Source of the DNA: an uncultured Tenacibaculum sp.
Lineage (GTDB): Bacteria > Bacteroidota > Bacteroidia > Flavobacteriales > Flavobacteriaceae
Length of the DNA: 64,000 nt
Assembly (NCBI GenBank): GCA_947497895.1
Contig: CANMIL010000003.1
Span: forward strand, 124,001 to 188,000
Reading direction: 5' to 3'
Shown: piece after piece, positions 62,175-64,000 of the stretch
Layout of the letters: each line of letters begins with the position of its first letter
Numbering within the stretch: position 1 is the stretch's first letter
Translations under genes and position numbers: made by a program
The notes under the pieces: model-generated
The model's input: only the letters and a program-made list of their open reading frames with translations
Database searches by the model: none
What the model was told of the DNA's origin: nothing

Positions 62175-63140
62175 CTACACCTTTTCTTGAGTATTTCTTA
62201 CATAAGAAACGAAGCTATAATCGTATTTATTTTTATCATCGGCTTTAAAATCTTCTCTACTGACTTCTTTCCATTTTTCAGAACTAATTTCAGGAAAGTA
62301 AACATCCGCATCAAACGATTCATGAACATGGGTAATATCTAATCTATCCACGAATTCAGATTCTAATACTTGCTTATAAATTTGTGCCCCTCCGATAATA
62401 AAAATTTCATCATCACTTTTCGCTAGTTCGACAGCTTCTTCAATACTACCAGCTGTTAAACAGCCCTCTTGATGGTAATTTTTATCTCTAGTTACAATAA
62501 TACTTGTTCTATTTGGTAATGGTTTCCCTATACTTTCAAAAGTATTTCGCCCCATAATGATATGGTGACCAGAAGTTAATTTCTTAAATCTTTTTAAATC
62601 TGCTGGTAAGTGCCAGATTAAATCGTTCCCTTTTCCTAACTCATTATTTTTTCCAATAGCTGCAATTACCGTTATCATTTGAGGTAGTATTTGTGTTATA
62701 TGATGTTTTAAATGATTGATATAATCTCCAATCATTTCTGCAAAAGTATGAATCTCTTTAGTTTCCTTACTTATATCAAGTAAAAGATTTACTTTCTCTT
62801 TTGGAAAGTGTTCCCAAATATGTACAATTTGCCAATTTATGGTCTCCCAAAGATTCAAAATTGTCGCTACAGGGAGTTTTTGCCAATGTTGCGCTTTGAC
62901 CCATTCATTTTGATAATATACCACATGTGGTACATCTTCATATTGAATACGAATATAGCGTTGTAAATTATTAAATGAAGAGTCGACTAAATGCCCTAAT
63001 AATTCTTTTCTACTCCATTTTTCAGGTAATTCTTTTACATTCCAATTCTTCTCAGCAATACAAACCGCTTTTTTGGGAAACTCGTGAAGTATTTGTTGTA
63101 AAGAAGCAAGAGCTATGTCAATTACATGTTTTTCACCCAT
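62175..63140 (-). CDS. folA: DinB-like domain fused to dihydrofolate reductase
   Basis: 321 residues in one uninterrupted frame. Residues 1-163 are a DinB/YfiT-like four-helix bundle: KWSRKELLGHLVDSSFNNLQ near 40 and the C-terminal HLKHHITQ with metal-binding-type histidines. From Met164 a full dihydrofolate reductase follows: MITVIAAIGKNNELGKGNDL, WHLPADLKRFK, GHHIIMGRNTFESIGKPLP, IIGGAQIY and TSFDADVYFP-like C-terminal strands. The junction ILPQ-MITV is in frame with no stop, so a fusion is read directly; internal initiation at Met164 could also make free enzyme. It lies near thyA, whose product oxidises the folate that DHFR reduces. Confidence 0.88.
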   Translation of the reverse strand: MGEKHVIDIALASLQQILHEFPKKAVCIAEKNWNVKELPEKWSRKELLGHLVDSSFNNLQRYIRIQYEDVPHVVYYQNEWVKAQHWQKLPVATILNLWETINWQIVHIWEHFPKEKVNLLLDISKETKEIHTFAEMIGDYINHLKHHITQILPQMITVIAAIGKNNELGKGNDLIWHLPADLKRFKKLTSGHHIIMGRNTFESIGKPLPNRTSIIVTRDKNYHQEGCLTAGSIEEAVELAKSDDEIFIIGGAQIYKQVLESEFVDRLDITHVHESFDADVYFPEISSEKWKEVSREDFKADDKNKYDYSFVSYVRNTQEKV

Positions 63141-63304
63141 TCTTTTATATAGCTCGAAAAATCTTTTTTACTGGTTATTTGATCATCTTTACTGTTCTCA
63201 ATATTATTTATGATAGTTTGAATAGCCATTAATACATTTTCATCATGAATTTCAGCTATTTTTTCATAAATACTTTCTTTTATAGTGTCTATTTCTGCGG
63301 TCAT
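63122..63304 (-). CDS. Small hypothetical protein upstream of the DinB-DHFR gene
   Basis: 60 residues, MTAEIDTIKESIYEKIAEIH at the start and a charged C-terminus. It overlaps the fusion gene by 19 bp, which suggests translational coupling. The helical acidic-basic pattern resembles small antitoxin-like N-terminal domains, but no toxin gene follows. No family assigned. Confidence 0.5.
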   Translation of the reverse strand: MTAEIDTIKESIYEKIAEIHDENVLMAIQTIINNIENSKDDQITSKKDFSSYIKEWVKNM

Positions 63305-63466
63305 TTTTTTTAGCTAAATTGTTTTCTACTAAGATAATAACATCTTTTAAATTTTAACACTTGTAGAACGATAAAAGAACGTTAAAAATTGTCTGTTTTC
63401 GAAGCATCATTAGAATGCATTCTCTAATAATCTGGAGTAAGCTTAATAAAGAAAGCCTATAAAAAA

Positions 63467-63492
63467 AGACACTACTCCAAGAAGTAGCGTCT
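63467..63492 (-). terminator. Terminator of thyA
   Basis: A 10-bp stem with one A.C mismatch (63467-63476 with 63483-63492) and a 6-base loop. The minus strand then runs into seven T. It lies 56 bp downstream of the thyA stop. Confidence 0.8.
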
Positions 63493-63547
63493 CTATATAT
63501 CTATATTATACTATTATTTCTTATTAATAACTTAAAAAAAGTTGTTG

Positions 63548-64000
63548 TTATACAGCCACTTTTCCTTTGATATGTGGATGTGGATCGTATCCAATTAATT
63601 CAAAGTCTTCGAACGTAAAATCTTCAATTTTTTTAATTTCTGGATTTAATTTCATCGTAGGCAAAGCTCTAGGCTCTCTTGACAGTTGCAGCTCTAACTG
63701 TTCAAAATGGTTATTATAGATATGAGCATCACCAAAAGTGTGCACAAATTCCCCTGCTTCATATCCACAAACTTGAGCAACCATTAATGTTAGCAACGCA
63801 TAAGAAGCGATATTAAATGGAACACCTAAAAAAATATCTGCACTTCTCTGATATAACTGACATGAAAGTTTACCATCAGCGACATAAAATTGGAAAAAAG
63901 CATGACAAGGAGGTAAAGCTGCTTTTCCATTAGCCACGTTATCCGAAAATGATTTTGATGTATCTGGAAGTACGGAAGGATTCCAAGCAGACACAATCAT
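63548..64000 (-). CDS. thyA: Thymidylate synthase, partial (5' part outside window)
   Basis: The last 150 residues are seen. They include the catalytic cysteine in [13 protein letters not shown], the dUMP-binding [20 protein letters not shown] block and the [15 protein letters not shown] motif, ending [10 protein letters not shown], all characteristic of ThyA. It makes dTMP from dUMP using methylene-tetrahydrofolate and yields dihydrofolate, the substrate of the DHFR encoded just downstream. The frame continues past 64000. Confidence 0.97.
   Translation of the reverse strand: MIVSAWNPSVLPDTSKSFSDNVANGKAALPPCHAFFQFYVADGKLSCQLYQRSADIFLGVPFNIASYALLTLMVAQVCGYEAGEFVHTFGDAHIYNNHFEQLELQLSREPRALPTMKLNPEIKKIEDFTFEDFELIGYDPHPHIKGKVAV

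Overview
The window looks like a chromosomal segment of a marine, gliding-type member of the Bacteroidota, most likely family Flavobacteriaceae. The base composition is AT-rich and there are no Shine-Dalgarno-like leaders. Promoters carry TAnnTTTG -7 boxes. Other lineage markers are GldA, an UpxY-type NusG paralogue, a Bacteroidota-type putative porin beside rnhB, an S16 with a long acidic/basic tail, and secreted proteins ending in the 'ELPSL..GHLPNIPSA..LGEM' module. Genus cannot be fixed from sequence alone.

Layout. 1-12.3 kb: a phosphopantetheinyl transferase cut by the window edge, an UpxY antiterminator, two lipoproteins, an outer-membrane porin diverging from rnhB, a nucleoid-associated protein and two fibre-like secreted proteins. 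11.6-22.3 kb: mostly housekeeping (PhnA-type protein, small cytochrome c, rimM, rpsP, cold-shock protein, dnaE with a fused proofreading exonuclease) interrupted by two tandem GH99-like lipoproteins. 22.3-57.4 kb: an extracellular contractile injection system (eCIS), almost entirely on the minus strand. 57.7-64 kb: a small membrane protein, an outer-membrane protein remnant, lipoproteins, gldA, a DinB-DHFR fusion and the 3' part of thyA.

The eCIS reads, in transcription order: DUF4255 cap/terminator (Afp16-like), a possible cap adaptor, one sheath with a large inserted domain, two tube proteins, a tiny DUF5908-like gene, LysM hub, VgrG-like spike, PAAR tip, gp25-like baseplate, Afp11-like and Afp12-like baseplate wedges, a 1336-residue PKD-repeat protein, and the tape-measure/assembly protein. 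A cargo section follows: a nucleotidyltransferase-fold protein, a GT-A glycosyltransferase-like protein, a DUF4157 (eCIS core domain) metalloprotease-like protein, two small membrane proteins, a 1324-residue toxin with a C-terminal DNA/RNA non-specific nuclease motif, a SUKH-like putative immunity protein and an N-acetylmuramidase. Two lipoprotein genes on the plus strand then interrupt the run, followed by a CHAP-like peptidoglycan hydrolase and the AAA+ ATPase (Afp15-like). The structural part would make a headful tube-and-sheath particle, and the distal genes look like payload, self-protection and release functions.

The most unusual points are: the nuclease toxin sharing a short N-terminal FIQPK motif with the DUF4157 protein and followed at once by a SUKH-like gene; the nucleotidyltransferase/glycosyltransferase pair between tape measure and cargo; and, in the long spacers of the eCIS structural genes, degenerate arrays with exact 7-base and 8-base periods plus a 54-bp element that I saw nowhere else in the window. 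The DinB-DHFR fusion and a palindromic rpsP leader are notable outside the eCIS. No tRNA, rRNA, CRISPR array or insertion sequence was recognised.
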